NCBI RefSeq assembly: GCF_022605525.1
Contig: NZ_JAKQYJ010000002.1
Location: 558,001 to 622,000 of the forward strand
Direction of reading: 5' to 3'
Source: Porphyrobacter sp. GA68
GTDB taxonomy: Bacteria; Pseudomonadota; Alphaproteobacteria; Sphingomonadales; Sphingomonadaceae
DNA length: 64,000 nucleotides
The notes under the pieces were generated by a model. That model was not told where the DNA came from. It saw nothing but the letters and a program-made list of their open reading frames with translations, and did no database searches. A program made the position numbers and the translations under genes. This document shows, piece by piece, positions 27,234 to 35,048 of the stretch; within the stretch, counting starts at the first letter, position 1; the number at the start of each line of letters is the position of its first letter.

Positions 27234-28780
27234 GTCGGCGGGCTTTCCGGCAGTTCAAGCCGCGGAAAGAGAGGAACGGGCTGAGCAATGGTGTAGGCGC
27301 CCTCCCCACCTTCGGCATCAATGTGGGCGAAGGTCCGGGCGTCATCCGGCACATGCATCGTGTCGAGCACCCGAGCGGCGCTGCGCGGGATCACCGGCTG
27401 TATGGCTGTCGCGAGGCAACGGATGGCGCTGCACAGCACTGCCAGCACCGTCTCCATCCGCTCCGGGTCGGACTTCCTCAGCGCCCAGGGTGCCTGCTCA
27501 TCCACATAGGCGTTGCAGGCGAACACCGCCTGCATCCACGCATCAAGCCCCTGGTTGAGCAAAAGTGCCTCGAAGTGCTGGGGCAGCGTCCTGGCGCACG
27601 CCTCGCGAACCTGTGACAGAAATGCCCGATCCTCTGCCTGAAGTTCTTGTCTGACAGAAGCTTTGCCATGCAGGTTCTTGAATATGAACCCGAACACTCG
27701 CTGCACCAGATTGCCAAAACTGTTCGCCAGGTCAGCGTTCGAACGCATCACGATTGCCTCGTGAGACCATGTTCCGTCCTGCCCGAACGATACCTCCCGC
27801 ATCAGGAAGTAGCGCAGCACATCGACGCCGTAGCGCTGTGCAAGCTCCAGAGGATCGGTCACATTGCCCAGGCTCTTCGACTCTTTGCGCCCTTGGTTAA
27901 GGACAAAGCCATGGCCATAAACCTTGCGCGGCAACGGAAGGCCGGCGCTCATGAGAAACGCGGGCCAGTAGACAGCGTGAAAGCGAACAATGTCCTTGCC
28001 GACGAGGTGCAGGTCGGCCGGCCAGAAACGCTGTAAGTCGACCGCCGGCTCGGGATAGCCCAGGCCCGTCAGATAGTTGGTGAGTGCATCGACCCAGACA
28101 TACATCACATGGGTGTCTGATCCAGGTACCCGGACGCCCCATTCGAAGCTCGTCCGGCTCACCGAAAGGTCGCGAAGCCCGGATGATACAAACGCCCGCA
28201 TCTCGTTCCGACGGCTGGCGGGCGCAATGAAGTCGGGCTGTTCATCATACAGCGCCAGCAAGCGATCCTGATAATTGCTCAGCCGGAAGAACCAGCTTTC
28301 TTCCACCGTCCACTCGACGGGAGTACCCTGGGGCGACAGGCGTTCACCGCCCTCGCCCACGACTAACTCCTTGTCGTCGTAGAAGGCTTCATCGCGGACC
28401 GAGTACCATCCTTCATAGCGGTCAAGGTAAAGGTCGCCGCTGCGCTCCATCGCCTGCCACAATGCCTGGCTCGCGGCATGATGCGCTGGCTCAACCGTGC
28501 GGATGAAACGGTCGAAGGATATATCAAGACCGTCAGCCATCTCCCGGAAATAGGATGACATTTCGTCAGCCAGTTCGCGTGGTGTGCGGCCTTCTTCCTT
28601 GGCCTTGCGCGCCATCTTCAGGCCATGCTCATCCGTTCCAGTCTGAAATCGTACCAAGCGGCCTTGCAGGCGGTGGAAGCGGGCGATTACATCGGCCGCG
28701 ATCGCTTCGTAGGCGTGCCCGATGTGCGGACGGCCGTTGGGATAGTTTATCGCAGTGGTTATGTAATACGGTTCAGCCAT
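27230..28780 (-). CDS. metG: Methionyl-tRNA synthetase, short type without zinc knuckles
   Basis: 516 residues. Class I signature GRPHIGHAYEAIAADV (HIGH) and the KMSKS-type loop KESKSLGNVTDP are intact. Insert cysteines for zinc are lacking: the connective region reads EGWYSVRDEAFYDDKEL. This is the MetG type 2 pattern usual in alphaproteobacteria, and the C-terminal dimerisation domain is absent. The start MAEPYYIT overlaps the end of holB by eight bases. The frame extends upstream inside holB but that part is not homologous. Confidence 0.95.
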   Translation of the reverse strand: MAEPYYITTAINYPNGRPHIGHAYEAIAADVIARFHRLQGRLVRFQTGTDEHGLKMARKAKEEGRTPRELADEMSSYFREMADGLDISFDRFIRTVEPAHHAASQALWQAMERSGDLYLDRYEGWYSVRDEAFYDDKELVVGEGGERLSPQGTPVEWTVEESWFFRLSNYQDRLLALYDEQPDFIAPASRRNEMRAFVSSGLRDLSVSRTSFEWGVRVPGSDTHVMYVWVDALTNYLTGLGYPEPAVDLQRFWPADLHLVGKDIVRFHAVYWPAFLMSAGLPLPRKVYGHGFVLNQGRKESKSLGNVTDPLELAQRYGVDVLRYFLMREVSFGQDGTWSHEAIVMRSNADLANSFGNLVQRVFGFIFKNLHGKASVRQELQAEDRAFLSQVREACARTLPQHFEALLLNQGLDAWMQAVFACNAYVDEQAPWALRKSDPERMETVLAVLCSAIRCLATAIQPVIPRSAARVLDTMHVPDDARTFAHIDAEGGEGAYTIAQPVPLFPRLELPESPPT

Positions 28781-29636
28781 TGCGCGCGGCGATAGGGCCG
28801 CGAAGGCTGGCGAGCAAGGCCGCGATACGGGCCGCCGCCAAGTCCGGATCGTAGTTATAGGTGGCAAGCTCTCTCTCCAAGAGCCCCAACTCCTGGTAAA
28901 TGCCATCCAGCGCAGGCATTTCTTTACTGCCTGCGGCTGGCAGGTGATCGATCAGCCTGGTCCGCGCAAGTGCGATGACCGCGTGCAGTTCTTCCCGGCG
29001 TGGCCGCGCTCCCATCGCGGCCATCAAAGTTTCAGCGGAGTCATTGCCGGAAGCCGGTTCGCCTGCGACCATGCTCTCCACAGCCGCGCGGGCCGCATCC
29101 CGCACGGTCTGTGGACCTGCCTCGTCCCCAGATGGTGCATCTTGCGCAAGGAAGCGCAATACCCGGCAGCGGGACCTGATCGTGGCGAGTAACCTTCCCG
29201 GATTATGGCAGATGAGCAGGAACACAGTTCCACCGGGCGGCTCCTCCAGGCTTTTCAGCATGGCGTTGGCTGCCGCTGTCTCCAGATCGTCGATGGTGTC
29301 GACAATGATCGCACGGCGCGTGCCTGCACTTGGGCGGGTGGTCAGGCGTTGCTGTAGCCGACGGATCTGCGCGACAGAGATGCTGCGGGCAAGGTCGAAC
29401 GGCTTGCCTTCCTCCTGCTTCCTGGCTTCGCTCGCGTCCTTCGGCTCCCGCTTAAGGTGCTCGATATCCGGATGGTAGCCGGCGGCGTCCTCGGAACCGA
29501 CCAGCTCCGCCGCTGCGGCGAACGCAAACTTCCTCGCACCTGAACCAGCAGGACCGGCAAGCAGCCAGGCATGATGCATCCGCCCGCCCGTCAACGCGGC
29601 CGCCCAAGCTTCCTGTGCGGCGGCGTTGCTGCTCAA
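28773..29636 (-). CDS. holB: DNA polymerase III delta-prime subunit with degenerate P-loop
   Basis: 287 residues of the clamp-loader AAA+ fold. HAWLLAGPAGSGARKFA occupies the Walker A place, but the essential Lys is replaced (GSGAR rather than GxGK). Delta-prime does not hydrolyse ATP in E. coli, so this is tolerable. The SRC motif is present in TIRSRCRVLRF, and the region before it is AMLKSLEEPPGGTVFLLICH. No zinc-binding cysteine cluster is visible. The start is TTG, overlapping the tmk stop as TTGA. Confidence 0.9.
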   Translation of the reverse strand: MSSNAAAQEAWAAALTGGRMHHAWLLAGPAGSGARKFAFAAAAELVGSEDAAGYHPDIEHLKREPKDASEARKQEEGKPFDLARSISVAQIRRLQQRLTTRPSAGTRRAIIVDTIDDLETAAANAMLKSLEEPPGGTVFLLICHNPGRLLATIRSRCRVLRFLAQDAPSGDEAGPQTVRDAARAAVESMVAGEPASGNDSAETLMAAMGARPRREELHAVIALARTRLIDHLPAAGSKEMPALDGIYQELGLLERELATYNYDPDLAAARIAALLASLRGPIAARNG

Positions 29637-30271
29637 CCCTCTACTCCCGGAAGCATCCTCAACGCGAAGCGGACCTGTTCCTGTATCCCGGAAATCGGGC
29701 CGGACCCGTCAATCACGACAAACCGCTCCGGCTCCTGCTGCGCCAGGAGGCGAAAGGCAGCCGCGACCTGTTGGTGATAGGCCGCACTCCGCTCCTCGAT
29801 CGCATCAGTCTGCTGGTTCTCTCGCCGCTTGATCCGGCGGGCCGCCTCATGCGGCGGCACGTCGAGAAGAATTGTCTTGCTGGGCAGCAAACCCTTGCTG
29901 CCGATCACATGCAACTGGCGAACCTGTTCGAGTCCGATGCCGCTGGCAGCACCCTGATAAGCAAGGCTAGAGTCGATAAACCGATCGCAGATTACCCAAC
30001 GGCCCGCTGCCAGCGCAGGCCTGATCAAGCGGGCCACGTGATCCGCTCTCGCTGCGGCGAACAGCAGCGCCTCTGCTTCGGCGCTCCATCCGGTTTCCGG
30101 CGGATCGAGAACCATCTGCCGGATAGCTTCGGCACCCGGAGTGCCGCCCGGCTCGCGCGTCAGCACGGCCGGGACGCCCTGCGCCTCCAGCCAGTCCGCG
30201 AGTAATCGCGCCTGCGTCGATTTCCCGCAGCCTTCCCCGCCTTCGAAACTGATCAGGTGCGCCTGCTTCAA
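29633..30271 (-). CDS. tmk: Thymidylate kinase
   Basis: 212 residues, standard length. P-loop FEGGEGCGKSTQA, the DR motif CDRFIDSSLAYQGAA, and a lid region RRENQQTDAIEERS are visible. It phosphorylates dTMP to dTDP. No ATG lies near the family start, and the open frame upstream overlaps dacC with unrelated sequence. The natural start is TTG (MKQAHLISFEGG), which overlaps the stop of the carboxypeptidase gene as TTGA. tmk-holB-metG-tatD order is common in alphaproteobacteria. Confidence 0.92.
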   Translation of the reverse strand: MKQAHLISFEGGEGCGKSTQARLLADWLEAQGVPAVLTREPGGTPGAEAIRQMVLDPPETGWSAEAEALLFAAARADHVARLIRPALAAGRWVICDRFIDSSLAYQGAASGIGLEQVRQLHVIGSKGLLPSKTILLDVPPHEAARRIKRRENQQTDAIEERSAAYHQQVAAAFRLLAQQEPERFVVIDGSGPISGIQEQVRFALRMLPGVEG

Positions 30272-31452
30272 GAGATCCAGCCGATGGCGCCGTTGAGCGT
30301 CCTTTGCAAAGCGTTGGCCCCCGGGACATCCTGCGCCGCCAACAGCGGCACGGTGTAGGGCGGCATACCATCGACCCGGACTTCCAGCAAAGCATAGGGC
30401 GCCCCTCTTTGTAGAGGAGCCTGCAGCGGCCCGTCGTATCGGACCTTCATGCGGACGGCGGGGGCAGTGCCCCTCAGCGTGGTGATCGTCAGGGGGCCAC
30501 CTGTGACCAGGCCGACCGAGCGCACGGCGCCGCCCTGCACTTTCGCTTCCGCGATGGGTTGCCTGGCTGGCAACAGCCGATGCGCTTCGTAACGGGCAAA
30601 ACCCCACTCCATCAGCGCACGGGCCGCCCGATCACGCGCTGCGGACGTGTCGCTGGCTGCCACCACCATGGCAAGGCGCCTGCCGTCCCGTTCCGCCGAC
30701 CCGAGAAAGCCGAACCCGGCGGCGTCTGTGTAACCGGTCTTGAGTCCGTCCGCCCCCGGCACCCGCCCGGTGATCGGATCATGATTGCGCTGGGTAATAC
30801 CATTGTATGTGAAGGTCCGGTGGCCGAAATACGCCTTGTAGAGCTGCGGGTGACGGGTGACCGTTGCTTCTGCCAGCTTCACCAGGTCCCGTGCGGTGGT
30901 GTAGGTTTCGCCGCCATCCGGCCAACCGTTGGGCGTGCTGAACCGGCTGTCCCGCATACCCAGTGCGCGGGCATTGCCGTTCATCAGGCGAAGCCATTCG
31001 GCCACTGACCCAGCTGCGCCTTCCGCCAGAACCACGGCGCCATCATTGGCAGACACGGTAGTGATCCCCACCAGCAGCTGATTCACCGACGGGCGGGCGC
31101 CGTTGGGCAGATACATGGTCGAGCCGACGCGGCTCCACTGTGCGAAGGTGTCAGGCCTGACCGGCAGCGATTGCGTGAGCGAGATCTTCCCCTGCTTGAT
31201 CTGCTCGAACGCGGTGTAGGCCGTCATCACCTTGGCAATCGAGGCAGGCGCGAAACGCCGGTCCGCCTGCCGCGCGAACAGCGTCTGCCCGCTGGTCAGA
31301 TCAACCAGCAGGGCGATCGGCGCATCCTGCTCGGTCGGCAATTGCGCCACCGCCGCCGTAGAAGCGGCGGCGAGAGGTTGTGGGCAAGCCAGAACGCAGG
31401 CGGCAAGAAAGGCCACTTTGGTCACGTCTCGCGGGACACTGGGCTTGCTCAT
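30268..31452 (-). CDS. D-alanyl-D-alanine carboxypeptidase (class A/C PBP, S11 family)
   Basis: 394 residues. Signal peptide to about residue 30 (FLAACVLACPQPLAAAS), then the S11 serine peptidase domain with SxxK as SIAKVM, SxN as SAND, and KTG as GLKTGYTDAAG. The C-terminal PBP5-type beta domain follows from about residue 280. It trims D-Ala from peptidoglycan pentapeptides in the periplasm. MSKPSVPRD is taken as start with AAGGAG about 15 bases upstream. It lies 19 bases after the transglycosylase gene and forms a cell-wall pair with it. DacA, DacC or DacF cannot be told apart here. Confidence 0.92.
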   Translation of the reverse strand: MSKPSVPRDVTKVAFLAACVLACPQPLAAASTAAVAQLPTEQDAPIALLVDLTSGQTLFARQADRRFAPASIAKVMTAYTAFEQIKQGKISLTQSLPVRPDTFAQWSRVGSTMYLPNGARPSVNQLLVGITTVSANDGAVVLAEGAAGSVAEWLRLMNGNARALGMRDSRFSTPNGWPDGGETYTTARDLVKLAEATVTRHPQLYKAYFGHRTFTYNGITQRNHDPITGRVPGADGLKTGYTDAAGFGFLGSAERDGRRLAMVVAASDTSAARDRAARALMEWGFARYEAHRLLPARQPIAEAKVQGGAVRSVGLVTGGPLTITTLRGTAPAVRMKVRYDGPLQAPLQRGAPYALLEVRVDGMPPYTVPLLAAQDVPGANALQRTLNGAIGWIS

Positions 31453-31471
31453 ATCAACCGTCCAGCGCTCC

Positions 31472-32485
31472 TTACCGCACGATCGCATCGGCAAGCAGAC
31501 CAACGCTCATCGCGTAGTAATTAGAGCAGTTGTATTCCAGGATTGCGCGATAGTTGCCGGTCAGCAGATAGGCCGGCGTTCCAGGTCCGTCGGGCTGAAA
31601 CAACGAGGCCAGCACGTTGTCGCCGATCACGCCTTGAGGGCGCACACCCAGCGCGCGCCACTCCGCCACCGTGCGCCAGGCGCTATGCCGGTCGTGAACG
31701 CGCGGGCAAGCCGGAGACACCATCCGCGTCTGCAGCTGGCTCCAGTCGAACCCGGCTCCCACCGTCGCGTTAACGCCCCATGGCTGTCCGGCCCGCCACC
31801 CTGCGTCACGCAGGTAGTTGGCGATCGATGCCAGCGTGTCGGCCGGGCTGTTGAACAGGTCGGCCCGTCCGTCCCCGTCTCCGTCCGTCGCCAGGCGCAG
31901 GTAAACGCTGGGAAGGAACTGCGGTCCGCCAAAAGCGCCCGCCCAGCTGCCGCGGAGCTGATCGCGGCTGTAACGGTTCTTGTCAGCGATCTTGAGGAGA
32001 GCAATCAGTTCCTCCTCGAACAATGCCCGCCGGCGGCCTTCCCACGCTAGTGTGGCAAGCGAGCGGGCGAGATCGAAATCCCCCATCACCCGCCCGTAGG
32101 AGGTTTCGTGGCCGTAGATGGCGATCACAATGGGTTCCGGCACCCCGTACTCGCGTTCCAGACGGGCAGCGAAATTGCCCATCTGTGCGTACAGGCGCCT
32201 GCCGCCGGCGATCCGCGCGGCGTCCACGTGGCGCGCGATGTACGCGCTGACCGGTGGGAATACGCCCGGCGCGCTCGGTGTGCCGGGCTGCGCCCGGTCC
32301 AGTTCAATCACGCGCTGGTTCGGCGTCAGCCCGCCCAGCATCTGTTCCACCGTTCGGGCGCTCACGCCTTCGGCCTGGGCGCGCTGGCCTACAGTCTGGA
32401 GATAGGAGTCAAAGGTTTGAGCCTTGACGGGGGCGCAGCCCAGGACGAGGGCAAGGCCCAGTGAAAGCAGCGAATATCGTAGCAT
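31472..32485 (-). CDS. Lytic murein transglycosylase, MltB family
   Basis: 337 residues. Signal sequence MLRYSLLSLGLALVLGCAPV, with Cys in LGCAP suggesting a possible lipobox. The catalytic Glu is in IAIYGHETSYGRVMGD. Other family motifs are AGAFGGPQFLPSVYLRLA and an Asp-rich loop DGDGDGRADLFN, which resembles the calcium site of Slt35. It cleaves glycan strands to 1,6-anhydromuropeptides. It is the first gene in the run leading through dac, tmk and holB. Confidence 0.9.
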   Translation of the reverse strand: MLRYSLLSLGLALVLGCAPVKAQTFDSYLQTVGQRAQAEGVSARTVEQMLGGLTPNQRVIELDRAQPGTPSAPGVFPPVSAYIARHVDAARIAGGRRLYAQMGNFAARLEREYGVPEPIVIAIYGHETSYGRVMGDFDLARSLATLAWEGRRRALFEEELIALLKIADKNRYSRDQLRGSWAGAFGGPQFLPSVYLRLATDGDGDGRADLFNSPADTLASIANYLRDAGWRAGQPWGVNATVGAGFDWSQLQTRMVSPACPRVHDRHSAWRTVAEWRALGVRPQGVIGDNVLASLFQPDGPGTPAYLLTGNYRAILEYNCSNYYAMSVGLLADAIVR

Positions 32486-32555
32486 ACCGCATTGTGCGGG
32501 ATTGGCGGCGCCACTTCAACAGTTTGTTGTTTGGCAAGACGGCAGCGGGTGATGA

Positions 32556-32690
32556 CAAGCCGGCATCCGGGCGCTAGGCAACGGCGACGGACAGGTGGCA
32601 GAGCGGTTTAATGCAGCGGTCTTGAAAACCGCCGTGGGTGCAAGCTCACCGTGGGTTCGAATCCCACCCTGTCCGCCATCTGCCGGCTTG
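32556..32690. repeat. 10 bp inverted repeat flanking the tRNA-Ser gene
   Basis: CAAGCCGGCA at 32556-32565 is perfectly complementary to TGCCGGCTTG at 32681-32690, one arm on each side of the tRNA. Pairing would enclose the precursor in a long stem and might guide processing or limit read-through. Chance is also possible in GC-rich DNA. Confidence 0.35.
32589..32678 (+). tRNA. tRNA-Ser (anticodon UGA)
   Basis: Acceptor stem GGACAGG pairs with CCTGTCC. The anticodon stem GCGGT/ACCGC encloses the loop CTTGAAA, giving anticodon TGA (32623-32625), which reads UCA and related Ser codons. A long variable arm, as expected for tRNA-Ser, is formed by GTGGGTGCAAGCTCACC. The T-loop is GGTTCGAATCC. The discriminator G and encoded CCA are present at the 3' end. 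Confidence 0.96.
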
Positions 32691-32694
32691 CGAT

Positions 32695-32874
32695 CTACCG
32701 CTTCTTAGGCGGCGTCACCAGGTTCTGGTCTCGCCGCTGTTCAGCTGGATAGTTGCTCGGCGAAACATCAGATTGGTTCTGCAACGCGCTGTGATTTTCC
32801 ACATTGGAAGAATCGTCATCGTCATCCCCATGACCGCTCATGCCTAGCGGCCCGTTGCGCTTTTCTTTGGTCAT
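32695..32874 (-). CDS. Small 59-residue hydrophilic protein
   Basis: An ATG with AAGGAG seven bases upstream opens a frame to TAG. The product starts MTKEKRNGPLGMSGHG, has a run of five Asp, and ends VTPPKKR. It is rich in Asn, Gln, Ser and charged residues, with no hydrophobic segment, so probably disordered and cytoplasmic. The strong ribosome-binding site supports expression. It lies between tRNA-Ser and lpdA, antisense to no other gene. I recognise no family. Confidence 0.65.
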   Translation of the reverse strand: MTKEKRNGPLGMSGHGDDDDDSSNVENHSALQNQSDVSPSNYPAEQRRDQNLVTPPKKR

Positions 32875-32933
32875 TTGCCTGCTCCTTCATGAACCAGAAC
32901 GAAGCAGTCGCCGACCCTTTCCCCGCGCCTGCC

Positions 32934-34343
32934 TCAGATATGAAGCGCTCTGCCATAGGCGGACAGCACGCTTTCGTGCATCATCTCAGACAGCGTGGGG
33001 TGCGGGAACACCGTTTCCATCAACTCCGCCTCGGTCGTCTCCAGCGTCTTGCCGATGGTATAGCCCTGGATCAGTTCAGTGACCTCTGCACCGATCATGT
33101 GCGCGCCCAGCAACTCGCCGGTCGCCGCGTCGAACACGGTTTTGACGAAACCCTGCGCCTCTCCCAGAGCGATCGCCTTGCCGTTGCCGATGAACGGGAA
33201 CTTGCCGATCTTCACCTGATGCCCTGCCTCTTTCGCGGCAGCTTCCGTCAGCCCAACTGAGGCAATCTGCGGATGGCAATAGGTGCAGGCCGGGATGTTG
33301 CGCCGGTTCATGGGGTGCGGATTGCCGCCCTTGCCCAAATCCTGCGCGATGGCTTCTGCGGCAGTCACACCCTCATGACTGGCCTTGTGCGCCAGCCATG
33401 GTCCGGGCGTGCAGTCGCCGATTGCCCACAGCCCTTCGGTTTGCGTGCGACCATACGGGTCGATCTGGATGAAGCCCCGCTCCAACTCGACCAGCTGGTC
33501 GATGCCGATGTCATGCGTGTTGGCAACGATGCCGACTGCCACGATGACATGGCTGAACGTCTCGTCAGCGGTTTTGCCATCCTTGCTCTTGATTGCCGCA
33601 GTAACGCCGTCATCGCTCACCTTCAACGCTTCGACCCCGGCTGATGTGAGGATGCGAATACCCTGTTTGGTGAGCGACTGTTCGAGGAAGGAGGACACTT
33701 CCGCATCTTCCACCGGTACAATCCGGTCGAGCATCTCCACAACCGTAACATCCGCACCCATGTCGTTATAGAAGCTGGCGAATTCGATACCGATGGCGCC
33801 CGATCCGATGACCAGCAGCCGGTCCGGCATTGTTGGCGGCGTCATGGCATGGCGATAGTTCCAGACCCGCTTGCCGTCAGCGGGCGCGAATGGGAGGTCG
33901 CGAGCACGCGCGCCGGTTGCCAGGATGATGTGCCTCGCTTGCAGCTCCTCCTCGCCCTTCTCGCTGGTCACAGTTAGCCTGCCAGGCGCTGTAAGCCGTC
34001 CCGACCCCATGTGCACGGCGATGCCGTTCTTCTTCATCAGGTGGGTCACGCCCTGGTTCAGCTGCTTCGCCACGCCGCGGCTGCGCTTCACCACTGCGTC
34101 CAGGTCCGCCTCGATCTCCCCCGCCACCTTCAGGCCGTAGTCCTGCGCGTGCTGCATCATGTGCAGCACCTCCGCCGAACGCAGCAGCGCCTTGGTCGGA
34201 ATGCACCCCCAGTTGAGGCAAATCCCGCCCAGCAGCTCGCGTTCGACTATGCCGGTCTTGAGCCCCAGCTGGGCTCCGCGGATCGCCGCGACATAACCGC
34301 CGGGGCCGCTGCCCAGCACCAGAAGATCGTAAGTGTCAGCCAT
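32934..34343 (-). CDS. lpdA: Dihydrolipoyl dehydrogenase (E3)
   Basis: 469 residues, FAD-dependent disulfide oxidoreductase that reoxidises dihydrolipoyl groups. FAD motif VLGSGPGGYVAAIRGAQLG, redox disulfide GGICLNWGCIPTKA, NAD motif VIGSGAIGIEFASFY, and the C-terminal His-Glu pair in HPTLSEMMHE are all intact. MADTYDLLV is the family-consistent start; the frame runs 75 bases further. It shares its strand with pdhC, separated by a thioesterase gene, and likely serves PDH and other 2-oxoacid complexes. Confidence 0.95.
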   Translation of the reverse strand: MADTYDLLVLGSGPGGYVAAIRGAQLGLKTGIVERELLGGICLNWGCIPTKALLRSAEVLHMMQHAQDYGLKVAGEIEADLDAVVKRSRGVAKQLNQGVTHLMKKNGIAVHMGSGRLTAPGRLTVTSEKGEEELQARHIILATGARARDLPFAPADGKRVWNYRHAMTPPTMPDRLLVIGSGAIGIEFASFYNDMGADVTVVEMLDRIVPVEDAEVSSFLEQSLTKQGIRILTSAGVEALKVSDDGVTAAIKSKDGKTADETFSHVIVAVGIVANTHDIGIDQLVELERGFIQIDPYGRTQTEGLWAIGDCTPGPWLAHKASHEGVTAAEAIAQDLGKGGNPHPMNRRNIPACTYCHPQIASVGLTEAAAKEAGHQVKIGKFPFIGNGKAIALGEAQGFVKTVFDAATGELLGAHMIGAEVTELIQGYTIGKTLETTEAELMETVFPHPTLSEMMHESVLSAYGRALHI

Positions 34344-34476
34344 GGTTCTACTCGTTCCTAGCGGTCGTGATACGTTGAGACATGGACCGGGTGTTACACA
34401 GTCCTGAGCGAAAAACATCTCCGGCGCTCAAGCGTGTTTGCCGGTTGCGGTTCACCTGGTTAAATGATGCGTCGGC

Positions 34477-34493
34477 CATGGACATTGTTCATG
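34477..34493. promoter_or_regulatory. Operator-like imperfect palindrome upstream of lpdA
   Basis: CATGGACA and TGTTCATG face each other around one central base, matching at seven of eight positions. It sits about 135-150 bases before the lpdA start in a 281 bp gap. No regulator is assigned. Otherwise I see no feature in that gap. Confidence 0.25.
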
Positions 34494-34624
34494 ACACGAA
34501 CGCGGTTTTGTAGGACAGGCGGATGCGCCGCACCGCTCGCCGCCTTCACCGCAGCCCAAGCGCAGAACGGTGGCTGTGGCCGACCTGAAAGGTTTCGGCA
34601 TGGTTGCGGCTCGCCAGGCAGGGC

Positions 34625-34999
34625 TTAGCCGCCCGTAGGCTCAATCGGGCGCGGCCGGCCGTGCTCGTCGACCGCCACAAAGGTAAAGCGCGCCTGTGTG
34701 ACCTGTTCCGCCTGCTCCGAATGCCGTTCGCGGCGCCATGCCTGTGTCGCGATGCACAGCGAGGTTCGTCCGACCCGTTCGATGGAGGCATAGACCGACA
34801 CCTCGTCCCCGACCTTGACAGGCTTGTGGAACTCCATGCCGTCCATCGCGACGGTGACGGCACGTCCGCGCGTCCGCCGTGCGGCGACCAGACCCGCGGC
34901 CGAGTCCATCAGGCTCATCAGCCAGCCGCCGAATATGTCGCCATAGGCGTTGGCATCGGCCGGCATGGCGGTCACGCGGATGGCGGGTTCGCGATTCAA
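34625..34999 (-). CDS. Acyl-CoA thioesterase, YciA-like hotdog fold
   Basis: 124 residues forming one hotdog domain. NAYGDIFGGWLMSLMDSAAG carries the family helix with the catalytic Asp. VAMDGMEFHKPVKVGDEVSVYASIERVGRTS is the usual beta-hairpin region. YciA-type enzymes hydrolyse a broad range of acyl-CoAs. It lies between pdhC and lpdA on the same strand with a 49 bp gap to pdhC; placement among PDH genes suggests control of acyl-CoA or CoA pools, which is inference. Confidence 0.85.
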   Translation of the reverse strand: MNREPAIRVTAMPADANAYGDIFGGWLMSLMDSAAGLVAARRTRGRAVTVAMDGMEFHKPVKVGDEVSVYASIERVGRTSLCIATQAWRRERHSEQAEQVTQARFTFVAVDEHGRPRPIEPTGG

Positions 35000-35048
35000 G
35001 CGGCCGGCCTGCTCAACGCCTGGCCATTGAAAGGCTTAGAAGCCGGCT

